A DNA stretch of 64,000 nt from Pezizomycotina sp. ARF18. Lineage: Eukaryota > Ascomycota. Under the pieces are notes generated by a model. That model was not told where the DNA came from and made no database searches. It saw only the letters and a program-made list of their open reading frames with translations. Positions 19,948-32,458 of the stretch are shown here, piece after piece. Position numbers and translations under genes: made by a program. The DNA is taken from positions 1-64,000 of the forward strand of contig AZLU01000171.1 in NCBI GenBank assembly GCA_002224055.1, read 5' to 3'. How positions within the stretch are numbered: the first letter of the stretch is position 1; each line of letters starts with the position of its first letter.

Positions 19948-21230
19948 CTAATCGGCGCTGTCTTGCAGCAACAGCTCCTTCCAAGCTTCAAACGCCGTCG
20001 TCGCCGCATCTTCGCCGTCGCCGTCCCTCCACCCCCACGCGACGCAGTAATGCTTCGCGAGCAGCACCCACTCCTCCCGCTCGTCCAGCATCTCCAGCCC
20101 GTCCATCCTCTCCCTCTCCCCCGCGTCGATCCACCGTCGTGTATGAAATTCACGTCGCAAGCCCCCGTCGTATCCGCCTTCGCCCCCGCCAGCAGCACAC
20201 GCAACCGTTCCCGCTGCCGCGTCAAGGAAGTACTTCTTCAAGGTTCTTAATACGATCCCGCGCGCCGCCAGGTTTTGCACCATTACGCGGCCGAAGGGGT
20301 CATCGCCGCCGATGGGTTCGTAGATTATCACGCCTACGGGAGTACTGCTGCCGCTCTCGCCGCCGGCGAATAGGCTGGATATCCACCGGATGATGTCGTC
20401 GGCTTCCTGTGGGCTTAAGTATATCAGGCAGCACTCCGATATGACGAGTGTCGGTAAGCTGGTATCTATCCCGGTCAATGGAGCTGCGCCGGGCTTGAGC
20501 GTCCGTAGATCAACGGGTGTATGTAGTAGCTTTCCGAACTCAGCGACGACCCTCCGCTGCCGACGGCGAAACTGGTTTGAGAAACAGAAGGGTTGGATAA
20601 GATAGACGAAAGTGCTGCGTGGCGGGTTATAGCGGCGATCTTGCGTGATGTTACGGCGGGGAAATCGAACTCGTGGTAGAGGTAAGGAAGAGTCGGCGGC
20701 GGAGTAGCGATGGCAGCAGTGGATGTAGCTGTAGGAGTAGAAGGTGCAGAGGAAAAGGAGGAAATAGATGACGAAGAAGCGAGGAATGAGGAAGCTATCC
20801 TGAAGAAGCGTGTGTCCGACCCAGCGCCGAGTGATATGATCTGCCTCTTTTTCACTTTTTCCGATCCGGAAGCTTCGCAGCCCCGCAAGAACTTCTCCAC
20901 GAGCATGTCGATCGCAGTTGTTCGGACGTAAGTGCCTATTCAGCTTTTCCCTCTCAGTAAGTGAAAATTGTCTTCCCTTTAGGGCCGTTTTGGTTATTTT
21001 TTCCACGCACCTCGATTTATTAGCGGATACCGCCTCGGCTTGTTCGGCCCTCCGGGTCCGCCGCTGCCGCTGCCGCCTTCGAGGAAGTAACCGGCAAAGG
21101 GATCCTTAAGGTATCCAGTATCCACAGCGCTACGTCGCGATTGCAGGGCGTCGACATCAGTTTGCTGGACTATACGGTCCTTGTCGCTTGGAAGCTCGGG
21201 CCTGTTCATCTTCAGCCGGGGGCTGTTCAT
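19948..21230 (-). CDS. PPM1: Leucine carboxyl methyltransferase of PP2A catalytic subunit
   Basis: LCMT1/Ppm1 methylates the C-terminal leucine of the PP2A catalytic subunit, which controls assembly of the B-type holoenzymes. Exon 1 (21230-21011) has VQQTDVDALQSRRSAVDTGY and KPRRYPLINRG. The intron 21010-20936 joins RG to TYVRTTAIDMLVEKFLRG. The SAM-binding motif I is IISLGAGSDTRFFRI (about 20840). A low-complexity Ser/Ala/Thr/Pro insert of about 35 residues then precedes YHEFDFPAVTSRKIA. After YYIHP the frame changes near 20518 and continues DLRTLKPGAAPL, then SLPTLVISECCLIYLSPQEA and GVIIYEPIGGDDPFGRVMVQ. The C-terminus HYCVAWGW to LLLQDSAD ends at 19948. Unusually GC-rich for this window. 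Domain order and length match the family. Confidence 0.88.
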
Positions 21231-21861
21231 TTCTAATTCGTAAATATCGAGGTTGTCCTTCTTGGGTTCGTGTGATTAACTGAATGGTAGCTTGGGGACG
21301 TCTTTACAATTTCAGTACTTCTTATTTTTTTTTTTTTTAGGGGGGCAGTTTGATAAAGGCCGGTGAGGGCAGCGGGGTAAAATATAAAAAATAGTGGGGG
21401 TTTTAAGCTCAAAAGACAAGCCCAATTTACAGGCCAAACTTCAATCTCCATTGATTCATCACTATTCGTCCACTATGCACAGGGCTCTGCAATATGTCAA
21501 ATATGAATTATACGTATCACAGTTAAAGAGTTCTGCGCTATTTTCTAATCTTATTATTGAAACGTGTTAGTATTACTACCGATAATATTTTTAGATCCTA
21601 GATAGTAGTACCTCATAAACATACAAATAATATGCGTTAAACTTCTAGTAATATGAAATCTCGTTGAATTCGGGGAATCGCAGGAGTAACCAAGAAATCA
21701 AATAATTCAGACTAGGCTTTAAAACCGCTTAAAAAAATGACTACTATTGAAGGTGATTAGATTTCAGGCCGTTTGAGAACGATCGGTCATCAAAAAATAT
21801 CGTCAAGAGCCGTGAGAAGCTTGTGGGTCGTGGGTAATCGAGGATCGTTAATGCACGAAAC

Positions 21862-21896
<35 letters not shown>

Positions 21897-22111
21897 TCGC
21901 AAGTGTTGTGTATCAAAAACCCGGACTCCAAAAAAGATGTAGACAATAGGAAAGGCAATACGGGCGATATAATTCGGATATTAATGGAAATCGTGCCAAA
22001 ATGCATTCAATGGACCGATAATGCATGAAAGAGAGCGACAAACCGCTGCACACGAGAGCCAAAAAAGAATATATGTGAAATAGAAATAGAATATCACGGG
22101 CGGGGAACCGT
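21231..22111. other. Intergenic between PPM1 and LDB17, with poly(A) tract
   Basis: PPM1 promoter side and LDB17 3' side. AT-rich with an A run of 30 (21865-21894). I see no gene. Confidence 0.5.
21865..21894. repeat. Poly(A) tract, 30 nt
   Basis: Uninterrupted A run in the spacer downstream of LDB17. Confidence 0.95.
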
Positions 22112-24277
22112 TTAAAAAGCAAGATCGTAGGAAACTGGCGCTGGTGCTGTCGTTTTGGTATTTGCGGTGCCGTTGGTATCTCTAGACAATGGATTTGTGA
22201 CGTTTAGCGCTCCAAGGCCTTCCTCAACTTTCTCTATCACCCTCCAGCCCCTCTTTTTCCGGGCAGGTGGGGTGGTGGAGGGGTAGCCTTCTCCGGCTTC
22301 TCCGGTTTTTCGGGCTTTTTTGACTTTTCGGGCATTTCCGTGTTTTCGGTCTTGCTTGCCGTTTGTACGCCTGGCCGTTCTCGCAGGGCGGCAACCTCAA
22401 CAACGCTCATACTGCTTCCGGCCTGGTGATTTAAGCTCATACCGAGATACTTGCTTGCGGCATCTTTGGCCTTTTGTTGTGTTTTTGAATCCTCTAACCA
22501 AGGAACGTTGTTGCACCGCGAAACAAGCCGCAGGGTTGTCGGATCGACGGGAGAAAAATGCCGCGATCTAACTTCTGATAATTGCCTGAGGAGGAGGATG
22601 AGTTCGGATCTTTTGTAGTGTGGGGGGTGTCTGAGTTGTGTATGGCACAGTAGAGGTATAATACACGTAAATAGGTATGGCGAAGCTATATAGAAAGCGT
22701 TAGAAGGCATTTTCTTGGATGAGGCGTAGATATCGTAAAAGATGTGTACTTTCCATACCTGTGAGTTGTCTTCTGGAAGGTCTGAGAGGTTACGAATGAT
22801 TACGTCCACTAGAACGCAAAGATCATTTGTATAAAATACTCATGTGTTTTACTAGTAGTGAAGAGGAGGTACATGAGTTTCAGAATAAGCAATTGGAGGC
22901 ACGTTTCAGCTAGGTTTATCAGTAGCTTGCGTTCACTCTCGAGTTTGATATCAATGCTTTTGAGGAGATAGTGGATACTCACTCTCTCGGTTCAGCAGAA
23001 GGATGATGTTCTCGCCGAATGTCTTGTAATCAGGCCCAAAAAGGAAAGAACTTTGATTATTTTGTTCGTGAGGATCTGACCTCCATTAGCGTCTTTGTTT
23101 CCTGGAGAGTGCTCCGATACCATATATTGCTCGTTCAAGACTAACTGTAAGATCTGTTAGTATATATATATATAATTATTCCAAAAAGGGTCAAATGATA
23201 TTTAACTATCGATTACTAACCAGCAGCCGTATAACAGCGTAATTATACGGATCATCCGGGTCGCTATCGCCATCTTCGATCAGCTGGAAGAGGTGCTTAA
23301 CAAACTCGTCATCGATCGTTTCTGAAGAGCAAAGAACATTAGCCGTTCGGCACTGAAAAATTTTTCTTCTGAACTTGAAAAAATTCGATTGTCCTACGAT
23401 ACCCAGATCCTGTATCCGCAACTGCTGTATCCTCGACATTTCGTAAAATAATTCCATCAGCAGTTTGATCAGGGATTGATTTTGCCTATCCACGTCCTTC
23501 CATATAAGTTCTACCAGTCGAGGAAATGCATTCGCTTCCAACATCATTTCGAAACACTTTTGACTCTCCCGGCCGTCGTAAAGTAGGCAAGCCGAGATGA
23601 GGTGTAAATTCGTCGAGTTGGCCGGTTCCTTGTTCGAGATGTGATTGTGTTAGTTTGGGTCTTTCATGCTCAATTCATTCTGGTAATAATCCGCCTAGAA
23701 AATCATCGATATTTGTACCTTTAGGAATCTGCCGATGATACGGCGCCGCACATAGCTCTGGTGCGCCTCGAACATTGGCGACTCGAGCAATTTGAATGCG
23801 CATCGCGCCATGTCGTATTCAGAAGAAACGAACTCATCTGCGATCATCGTGTTAGAGAAATACTACAGCCGCCTAAAAGGGTACATATTTCCTTCGAATT
23901 CGAAATACGACTCAAGTCCACGGGAATATTCATGACGAACCTCGGAATGTTGTTACGAAAAGGAAGTAGGACCGTAACCTAGTGTCAACGAGTTTTTGTG
24001 CAGGGCATGGGGCGCCTATGAGTTCTTCGAGCTCTAAAAGCGAGTAAAAAAGAAGCTTGTTAGTATCCAATCGGATGATGCGAGCCGCCGGGATAAGGTG
24101 CGAATATAATATATTAGAAATACGAGAGAGAATATGTCTGTTGCTGGAAAAATAAATAAATAAATAAAATAAGGAAAGGCAAGCCTAATAATCGGCAGCT
24201 TCTGCCATCGTACCACTCAAGAATTGCTGTTCGTTCTCGAAGCCGGCGCCTTCGGTTGGTGATAAATCGTCGTCCAT
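22112..24277 (-). CDS. LDB17: LDB17 / SPIN90-like actin regulator (leucine-rich DUF2013 domain)
   Basis: SPIN90/Ldb17 proteins act at endocytic actin patches, binding SH3 proteins and Arp2/3. The start MDDDLSPTEGAGFENEQQFL is followed by ELEELIGAPCPAQKLVD in exon 2. The helical domain includes IRRYAVIRLLVSN-like text at 23210-23250, FVKHLFQLIEDGDSDPDDPY, KTFGENIILLLNRE (about 22990-23030) and a LINLAETCLQLLILKLMYLL segment (about 22860-22930). Then come VIIRNLSDLPEDNSQ and LCHTQLRHPPHYKRSELILL, followed by RSRHFSPVDPTTLRLVSRC, the family's C-terminal hallmark. The tail has KKPEKPEKPEKATPPPPHLP, a classic SH3-ligand stretch, and ends APVSYDLAF with TAA at 22114-22112. At least five introns with clear GT-AG ends are present. 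A frame change near 22255 moves the stop from the first open frame to 22112. Confidence 0.8.
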
Positions 24278-25704
24278 TGTTAGGCTCCGAGATCGGTTTT
24301 CTAGCTCAGCTGGTCTCTCGACTCACGATCACCCCCAAAAAAAAAACAGTCAAGTAGCCTTCAGTAGTAATAACGTTGTATAGACGACTGGATGGTTCGA
24401 TAAATGTTCGTCTGGACCTCAATCAGAGTTAATAGGAGATCGTGTGCGTGAAAGGTGAAATTCAGCCTTTTGTTACTCTAGAAATAGCTAAGAAAGGATA
24501 GGCGCCCAAGTGCTGTGAGGGAGCTGAGTGTAACGGTCTTCTGCAATAGTAAGCAGATGTCCTCGTTATTTCGGTAGATAAAAGAGAAGAATAGGAAGGG
24601 GGGGGGAGCAAAAAAAAAAAAGGACACCTTAGATTGAGATGTTCAAACTACACGGAATGGGAGGAGGAGGAGAGAAAGGAACTATAGCGGGAAAGAAAGG
24701 TTGTTCCTAGTTTATGTAACGATGGGAAAAGGTTAAAGAGAAAGAGGGATGGTATGATGGGACGGGAAAATAAGTGGAATTTCGGGGGGAGGATAAAAAG
24801 TAAATAAATAAATAGCCAGGGCTCGGCAGGCAGCTTTATTTAGAATTTTAGACCACCCCCCCCCAAAAAAAAAAATTTCCGGGGCAGATTTCGGGGGTTC
24901 AAGCAGACACAGGGGATACAGATACAGATATGGTGCCTGAAATTAAAGAGAGAGAGATAAGCTTAAAAAGGTACTGGGTCGTTTGTGGGTTTGTCGCAGA
25001 GTGAGGAGCGACCCACTCCCGTCGTAATTTCTTTATATAATGAGAGAGAGAGCTCTGTTTATATGACGTGCAAATTGGACATGGATTGTAGACTGGGATA
25101 AATGCAGGAAGTAAACAATTATTGATCTACAGTTCCCGGTAGGAACGTTAATTGTCAGTATAATCGTACGATGGAAATAGAAAAGTAATAATATATATAT
25201 GCTCGATAATCGCTCTGTCAGACACCTCTCACTTCTTTCCCTTTTTCATTCGAGTCTCACGGTCTACTTTTTAAAACTACAAGTTTGTAAGACACATGTT
25301 GGAAATGCTGGCCATGGAGGGTTTCTGATGTCTTTTTATTTACTCAAGCATTTTCAATTTATTAATGTATTAAGTAGTTATTATACAGCAATGATACCTA
25401 AGTCAACAAAATATAATCATATACTTTTGTAACCCTTCGTGATTCTTTAATGTTGCTCCTCTCTCTTGCAATTCTGTCGGATACTTCCCAATCCGACCCT
25501 AGTAATCCTTGCTTCCGTTGACAAAAGCTACGTATGACAACAAAATAAGTATCTATCTATACAATAATATTATACAAGCCAGCACGCTAAAACGATCTAA
25601 GAAAGAGTACTACCTAGGTAGTTATGATAAAGTAGACAGGAAGAATAGTTACTTTCTTATATATATATAATAGGACGGGCATGTGGAAAGCATCTGCCGA
25701 AAAT
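24278..25704. other. Intergenic between LDB17 and MSH2, purine-rich
   Basis: LDB17 upstream side and MSH2 3' side. From about 24560 to 25060 the plus strand is strongly purine-rich (AGAGAAAGG-type), so the LDB17 sense strand is pyrimidine-rich in its probable promoter. I see no coding signal. Confidence 0.5.
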
Positions 25705-28700
25705 TTAGAGTGTCGTGACAGACTGTTTGACCCAAGCGTTGGCTGCCAATTTATCCTTCCAGTGGTCTTCTTGCATGAGCTGCTTCATCAGTTGTGCCTT
25801 CTTAGCATGGTTCAAGCTCGGGTCGGCCTCGACCCTCTTCTTCCACTCCAGAAGCAGCTCTTTCAGCAGAGCGGTTCCCTGCGAGATTTCTTCCTTCGTA
25901 AACTTCGAAGAAACAGCTTCGACGTCGTGTTTGGTCTTGAAGTCTTCGAGCTCGTCTGCTTTCCTTTTCGCCATGCTGATGACCTTCTTCGGAACTTCAC
26001 CAGCTCAGCAACGTGGATACCGAACGATTGATCACAGACACCTAGTACACGTTTGTTAGTAAATTTTACATTCGATGATTTCTGTTCGATCAAAACCTCG
26101 TCAGTGGGGATATCTCTTACCTGGTTCAACTTTATAAAGGAGCGTCACTTCCCGTCCCTCGTCTTTACGTCTCCAACGTGAGCGACGACGTGCAAGTTCT
26201 TGACGGAGGGGTACTCCTGCTCCAAAGCCGTAAGCTCGTGGAAGTGCGTCGCGAACATGGAGAAACATTTGATCTCTTTCACGATGTGCTCGCTGATGGC
26301 CAAGCCAGGCCGAAACCATCGTACGTGCTGGTACCGCGGCCGAGCTCGTCGATGATGATCAGAGATTCAGACGTGGCCGACTTCAGGATCGTAGCCGTCT
26401 CTAACATTTCGGCCATGAACGTCGAAACACCCTTGAGTTGGGAGTCGCTTGCCCCCACACGGGCCAGGATGGAGTCAAATATCGTCAGCTCCGCCTCGGT
26501 ACATGGGACGAAGCACCCGGCTTGCGCCATAAGAGCTATCACGCCGATCTGGCGGATATAGGTCGACTTTCCACCCATGTTTGGGCCTGTAATGATTAAA
26601 AACTCGGACTCGCCTCTCACGAGGCTAACGTCGTTGGTTATGAACTGTATATCATCTTGGACTTCCATGCATGGTGACGCGCTTCCAGCAAGACCGTGTT
26701 CCCTTGGCCCCTCGGGTGCACCTTCGGGCGGACGTAAGGAGTCGGCGCATGCACGGAAACATGAGCGAAGCTAACGATGACATCGAGATGGCCTAAAACA
26801 GCGGCGAGCTGCTCGAGGACAGGACAATAGGTTGCTTCACCAGCATATTTATTAGAAAGTTACAATAAAACAAGCAAAGGGTTTATGTTGAAAATGAAAT
26901 ACCTGCAACGCCAACAACTTCATTTACCAACCCGCTTTGGGTTCTGTTATAGTTCTGAGTGCACTGGTCAAATTCGCGTCGGTAGGATTCCAGCTTCTCG
27001 GTCGTAAAGTAAACACCGTTCTTCTGCGTCGAGAGCTCGCGGTAGCCCCTCACGTTCCTGATAGATCCGGCTTCTGTCCTGGTCAAGCGGAAGCACCAGC
27101 CGTGCACCCTCTGGTTTTCCATGAAAAGCTTCTTGTCAATTTCCTGACCTAGGTCGCTGGCCACGCGCTGATGTTCCCTCCTCATGTCCTTCTGCAAAGC
27201 GTCGAGCTTCTTCCTGATCGCCTTCAAATTATCGTCAAAGTCTGCCTTGATGACGTAGTCATGATTATCAAGAGCATCGAGATCAACCGTCTCCTCTACG
27301 AGCTGTTCCAGGTTGTGGAGGCTGTCGCGTGTTCCTGTATCTTTTTCGTGTAAGTTTCATCCAGCGGATCGCGATACTTTTCGTCCATCACGCCTTCCAG
27401 CGTTGCGATAAAGTTGGGGAGCTCTATGACGACCTGATAAGCCCTTACGACATCTTCCAAATTCGCAAGCTTCCTCTGGAAGCGTTTGGAGAGCCTATAT
27501 AGATCAGGTATTTTCTTCAAGTGACTCTCTTGCATAGTTTGCCGTAACTCGGTATCTTCCACGAACGCCTCGACTAGCTGCTGCCGTTTTTCTATCTCTT
27601 CAAGGTTCATTAAGGGTTGCTTGAGCCATTGGGCTAGAAGCCTCGTCCCAACTGCGGTCTTGCACCTGTTGAGTAAACCATATAATGACATGTTCTTGGA
27701 ACCGTCTCTAGGTCCAGGCATCAAGTTCAGCGCTCTAAGAGCGGAAGCGTCGAGCCTCATGTATTGCGTAAGGTCATGCTGGTAGAGTTTGTATTGACCA
27801 AAGTTCATGCTATCCGTCATGAGCTGGTAAATATACTAGTATTAGCTCTGAAACACCAAGGGAGGAGGACCAAAAGGAAGGTTGAGGAGCATACTCCAAG
27901 GTATTTTATCAACGCCGAAGCAGCGCCCATGGCAACTTTCAGTTCCGCTTGTGGAAGGGCGCCAACGCTGAGCTCATCCTTAAGAAGCCTCGCGAGGTCC
28001 TGCTCCACGTCCTTGGTCATAAAATCCGCGCTCTTCTTCTCCGTGATTATAACGCCGCATCGATCTATAATTCCGCGGACCTTTGCCAGTTCGACGTCTT
28101 TGCCCGACTCGTTCGATTGTAAAACGCATTCTTTGGCTCCGAGTTGAATGAGTACGGACTGTAAAGCTGTTAGCTTTCTCTACCTCCTTCAACTTGCCAT
28201 GACATTTTTGGAAAGAGGAAAAAGGCAAAATCCTAGCTTCACAGAGGACAGTAACAGTAATTTTACCTCAAAATTCGAGTATAGATCGTTATCGACAAAC
28301 TCGCTCACGCGATTTCTCGGACGGTGGCGTCGGCAAAGGAGATACCAATTGTACGGGAGTCTGTTTTGATCGAAAGCTTGACAGAGAGGATCATGGGACT
28401 GGATTCGATCTGGCCGCCGAGGTCTTCCTCGATGTCTTGGAGGTTTCCTGGCGATGCCTATAAAAAAAAATAGATCAGTCAAATCTGAGGAAACACACTG
28501 AGGCCACTGAAACTTTGGGGAGGGCAATACCTGCTTCACAATTTCCCAATTACTTTTTCCTCTCTGCGACGCCCATACTTCGATCTTCTTCCCTTGCTGG
28601 AATAGAGCTTCCCGGAGAAAATTCCGAAACGCAGCGACCGATAACGTGCACGACTCCAGCTGGTTCCTAGCTCCGCCGAGCGTCTTTATGACCGATGTAG

Positions 28701-28994
28701 TTTTGTAGACCTAGATTCAAAAAAAAAAAAAAAAAAAAAAAAGGTAATCATTAGCCTGCTATTCCTTGCTATCGAAGAAAAAAAAAAAAGAAAGAATTGG
28801 CAAAGGAATATCGAGGATACAAGAAGACACACTTACATGATTTGCGACGAACCTCGCGTCCTCGCCGTGAACTGTGTAGTAGTCGTTCCGCTCGAAGACC
28901 CTGATCGTATTCTCGTCTTTTTCTGCGAGTTTCCGATTGAACCAGGAAATAAATCCGACTCGTCGTCTACTTTTAGCTCTGGTCTCGACGCCAT
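25705..28994 (-). CDS. MSH2: DNA mismatch repair protein Msh2 (MutS homologue)
   Basis: The common subunit of MutS-alpha and MutS-beta, which recognise mispairs and small loops and signal repair through an ATPase clamp. The start [14 protein letters not shown] at 28994 leads into [15 protein letters not shown] and [17 protein letters not shown] (domain I). Connector and lever regions follow ([39 protein letters not shown]-like at about 27690-27630). Then the clamp and the ATPase domain with Walker [17 protein letters not shown] (about 26590-26545), [20 protein letters not shown], and the Walker B/signature [20 protein letters not shown] (about 26365-26305). The C-terminal helices [19 protein letters not shown] end in VKQSVTTL at 25705. 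Several introns are present, two with long A runs near 28719 and 28768. The frame changes several times, for example one T apparently missing near 28953. Length and order are normal. Confidence 0.93.
28719..28742. repeat. Poly(A) tract, 24 nt, in an MSH2 intron
   Basis: Between MSH2 exon segments; on the MSH2 strand it is a T run upstream of an acceptor. Confidence 0.9.
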
Positions 28995-29095
28995 TTTCCG
29001 TTATATTTCTTTTCCCCTTTTGTGGCGAACGTGTATCGAGGGGGGGAAAAAATGTTTCCTGATAAGGAGATTTAGTCTGTTTAAGCTTAAAGGAA

Positions 29096-29136
<41 letters not shown>

Positions 29137-29884
29137 AGTAACTAACACAAGAAACGAGAGCTTGAGAAAAATATAGAAAGGAAGAGAAATTTTACTATTT
29201 AAATAAGTAACAATTTAGCTGAAAGTGTAGAGGAATAAATAAATATCAAGAAATGCAAGGGCCTGTGTACAAATGAACAGTTGATAAACGAGAGAAGATG
29301 TTCGAAAGGGAGAAACGAATATTATTCTCTCTTATCGGGCCTGAAAAACAACCTTTTCTTTTCTTTTTCTTTTTCTTTTCTTTTTCTTTTTCTCCCCTGG
29401 TAGTCAGTCAGACGCGTTGCTGCTTGTAATCTCACCTAAAAGCACCGCGTCAAGTCCCCCTTATCACGCGTAAGGCTTTTTTGGCCAACCCACAATATAT
29501 TTTCCACTGTTTTTCTTATATTGCACGCCCCAATATATGGCTCAATTATATACTTCAAGTGGGCTCCATGATGAATGTTCTCAACTGTTCCGTATAGCTC
29601 TTTGAGTTCAATACTATACTGGTTACAGATATCTACGTAAAGGCAATAGGGGTACTGCTTGTTATTGTGTTCAACTACCTCTGAACTTATATTAGGGATT
29701 GGAGTTTGAATTCCAATTTATAGTCTTAATTAAAGCAATATTAAAATAGCAAATCCAAAAATCCAAAAATATATAAAGAACCGACAGAAGCTCGCTTGGT
29801 TTAGCTAAAGTAGATCGCTTTTTTAAACAGGAACAATAGGAAGGAAGAAAGGAAATGATATATATTGCTAAGTTAAAACGCTTT
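28995..29884. other. MSH2 promoter / prenylcysteine oxidase 3' region
   Basis: Contains the T11-A27 tract at 29096-29133 and a CTTTT-rich tract at about 29355-29395. AT-rich, no gene seen. Confidence 0.5.
29096..29133. repeat. Adjacent poly(T)-poly(A) tract (T11 A27)
   Basis: The run of 11 T followed directly by 27 A can fold on itself. It lies about 100 bp upstream of the MSH2 start codon. Confidence 0.95.
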
Positions 29885-32029
29885 TCAATTGGAACAAACA
29901 GAAGAAAAAAATTCGATAATTAAAAGGCTAAGTTTATCAGGTTCCTCAGAGTTCTCCCTGTAAAGCTCATCCGGCCCGGCCCATTCCTGGACGAGATTCG
30001 CAGCCACGTTCTTGCCCGAAAGGCAGTTCGTCTCCATCGTGCTAATAAACGGTTCCATATTCCCGGTGTAGAAAATATTCTTCCGAGGACGTGTTCCGTG
30101 AAAGCGCTCCTGGGTTTCTCCTTAGGGTAAGAGTGCCAAACGTGCCTGTGCTTCCACGTAATTATGTCGGCGCTTCTCTCTTCAAGGTCCGATTTGGTCA
30201 GCCCATCATCTCCGCGATCATCTCGTCGGTCGTCTCCTCCGGACTAAATATCTTGTAAAGGTATTCCTTCTTGCATAAACCATCCTCGAGCTCCCGGTTA
30301 CCGGACGCAGCAGGTTTACGCTCCAGAAGCGAGATTTGCCGGGGTCCTCCGTCAGCGGATCAGCGTCCTCGGGCAGCGTCGTAAGTATCATATCCGGCAC
30401 GGCTTCCTTCTCGTAGTTGAAGAACTTGGGTGAGAGCAGCAGGGTGAGGTGAAAAGGGTCACGTGGAGTCGGACGTATTCAATCTCCTCGGGTTCCTCGA
30501 AGGAAGACACCTTTATGCCGGTGAACTGATACGGTCCAGCGACCACCACTGCATCGTAGCTATCTGCACTGCTAACGCTCTCTTCCTCGTTATCCCCACC
30601 TTCTTATATTGACAACCCAAGAACCGTCATCACCATCACTTGGTTTGATAGCGGTGACAGAGGTATTCAGGTTCAGTTTTGCGCCGGAAGTCTCGATCAT
30701 CTTGGCGAAGATTTGCCAATTGCCTCCGACAACTCCGACGGCGTCATCCGTAGCCATGCAAACCATCGTTTCAACGCCGTGAATGTGTCCCAAATTCGAG
30801 GCATAGTTGACACGTGTGGATGCTTGAATGAGATGGTTTGAAAAAGGAGGATATATACTGTTTGCAGCGAGGTAGTCCTGTGTAGAAATACGTATTAGTA
30901 TATATTATCTATATTGAATAAGCAGGACGGACACCCGTCTTGGATACTCACAAGACCATTCTGGCTGGTTGCCGGAACTAATCCGAGGAAGTTCACCGTT
31001 TCATGCAGCGACTTCCAAGGAAAAACCGGCGGATTGTACATCTTTAAGAAATCGCCGACGATCTTCTTCGTAAGCCTTTGAGTCCTGATCGGAGACAATC
31101 CGTATTTCCACACCAACTTTGCAGTGTCCCACCAGCTGCTGCCGGCCCGGAGAGTGAAGACGAATTTTTCTCCATCCCATCTGCAATCAAAATATAACAC
31201 CGTCAGCGTCTACAGATAAAGTCACCAATAAACACATCAAAGTATTTTGTGTTCACTAACATTCCAGCGCCTCGTCTGCCTCCCCATTGCCATCAAATTC
31301 GGAGGTGTTCAATCCGAACTTTTCGACCGCGCCGTAGAGTATGGAGTTGACTTTCACGAATATCGAGGCTCCAAGTTCGACCGGCTCTGACGCATTGCCG
31401 TATACGTTGACAGTTGTTGACCTTCCACCGACCTATTTCAGAAAGAAACGATACGTAAGTTAGAAAGGCTTCTCGTTTGTAATACAACACGTAATTTAGA
31501 AGACTCTATAGTCAGAGGGTGTTATTACGTAGTGATTCCGTTCAAAAACGGTGATGTCGACTTTTAAGTTCTTCTGGGTTGCGAATTCTTCTAGAAAGTA
31601 AGCCGTGGCAGCTCCGGCGGCACCAGCACCTGTAATTGCGGTGAGAATTCAATCAAAGTAACAAATTAGCATGTGTTTCCGTAGATGAAATGGAACAATC
31701 GTGATAATCGATTCTTTCATATTAAGCAAATGATGTGTTATCGGCAGTGTCTCCACAAAAATTGCATTCGGTTAGCAGACCCCCCATTACTCTCCGCGTC
31801 ACGATTATCTCAAGACGTCAAATGGAAGAAAACGGAATCACTAACCGATGATCGCAACCTTCTTCACCTCCGGCGATTGTGTTGTTATTATAGGTTGTTG
31901 CTCCTGTATGTGTTCATTTGTTCCTGCGGAACCGCTTTCGAGCGCATGAGCGCCGTGGAACCCGGGAAATGGTGAGAGTAGTAGAGACGCGAGGACCGCG
32001 GAATGGAGGAAATTTCTAGTTAGATGCAT
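29885..32029 (-). CDS. Prenylcysteine oxidase / lyase, secreted or vacuolar FAD enzyme
   Basis: FAD thioether oxidase of the PCYOX1 family that cleaves prenylcysteines left after turnover of prenylated proteins. The N-terminus MHLTRNFLHSAVLASLLLSP is a signal peptide. KKVAIIG is joined across an intron (about 31843-31630) to the dinucleotide-binding GAGAAGAATAYFLEE. Then come DITVFERNHYVGGRSTTVNV, VKVNSILYGAVEKFGLNTSE, and WDGEKFVFTLRAGSSWWDTA. PPVFPWKSLHETVNFLGLVP, LIQASTRVNYASNLGHIHGV and MATDDAVGVVGGNWQIFAKM follow; these are the PCYOX-specific core. The C-terminal part has ADIITWKHRHVWHSYP-like text, a GRIF-STPG-IWNR substrate-domain segment and NLVQEWAGPDELYRENSEEP before a stop at 29887-29885. 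Four or more introns. Several frame changes occur in the last third. Confidence 0.85.
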
Positions 32030-32424
32030 GGCAGGCTACCTAGCCTTTGGTTTTTAACTTGAAGCAACTAAAAGAGAGAAAGGGACAGACGCTCGGCGAA
32101 AGTCCCGCCAAATATAAGAAATATAATAGATCGATCAATAGTACTACTCTAGATATCGATCTCTTCGCAGTATAAAAATGCTCCTTTTTTTTTCTTCCTC
32201 AAGATTCGTTTCTTTTCTGGGTTAATTCCTTTTAAAACCTTTTTTCTTTTATTTATAAAGCCTTGCAATTATAGATCAGCTGTGAGGGAAATAGTACTCG
32301 CAGTCGTTTAGTAAGAGATAGTATTGCATATGGCACCATGTTTGTTATGTGTGATAGCGGTTGATCGGGTGGGGGAGGCTCCACTATGATCACGGGAAAA
32401 AAGCAGGAATAAGCACGCCGAAAG

Positions 32425-32458
<34 letters not shown>

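Noticed and set aside
24295-24325. TAGCTCAGCTGGT resembles a tRNA A box.
   Set aside because: No B box (GGTTCGANTCC-like) follows at a workable distance and no cloverleaf can be drawn. It lies just upstream of LDB17.
25705-28994. Idea that MSH2 is truly broken and that a mutator state caused the indels and long homopolymers seen everywhere.
   Set aside because: MSH2 is no more disrupted than other essential genes such as ACO1 or FKS1, and the protein between breaks shows no relaxed constraint. Read errors explain all of it more simply.
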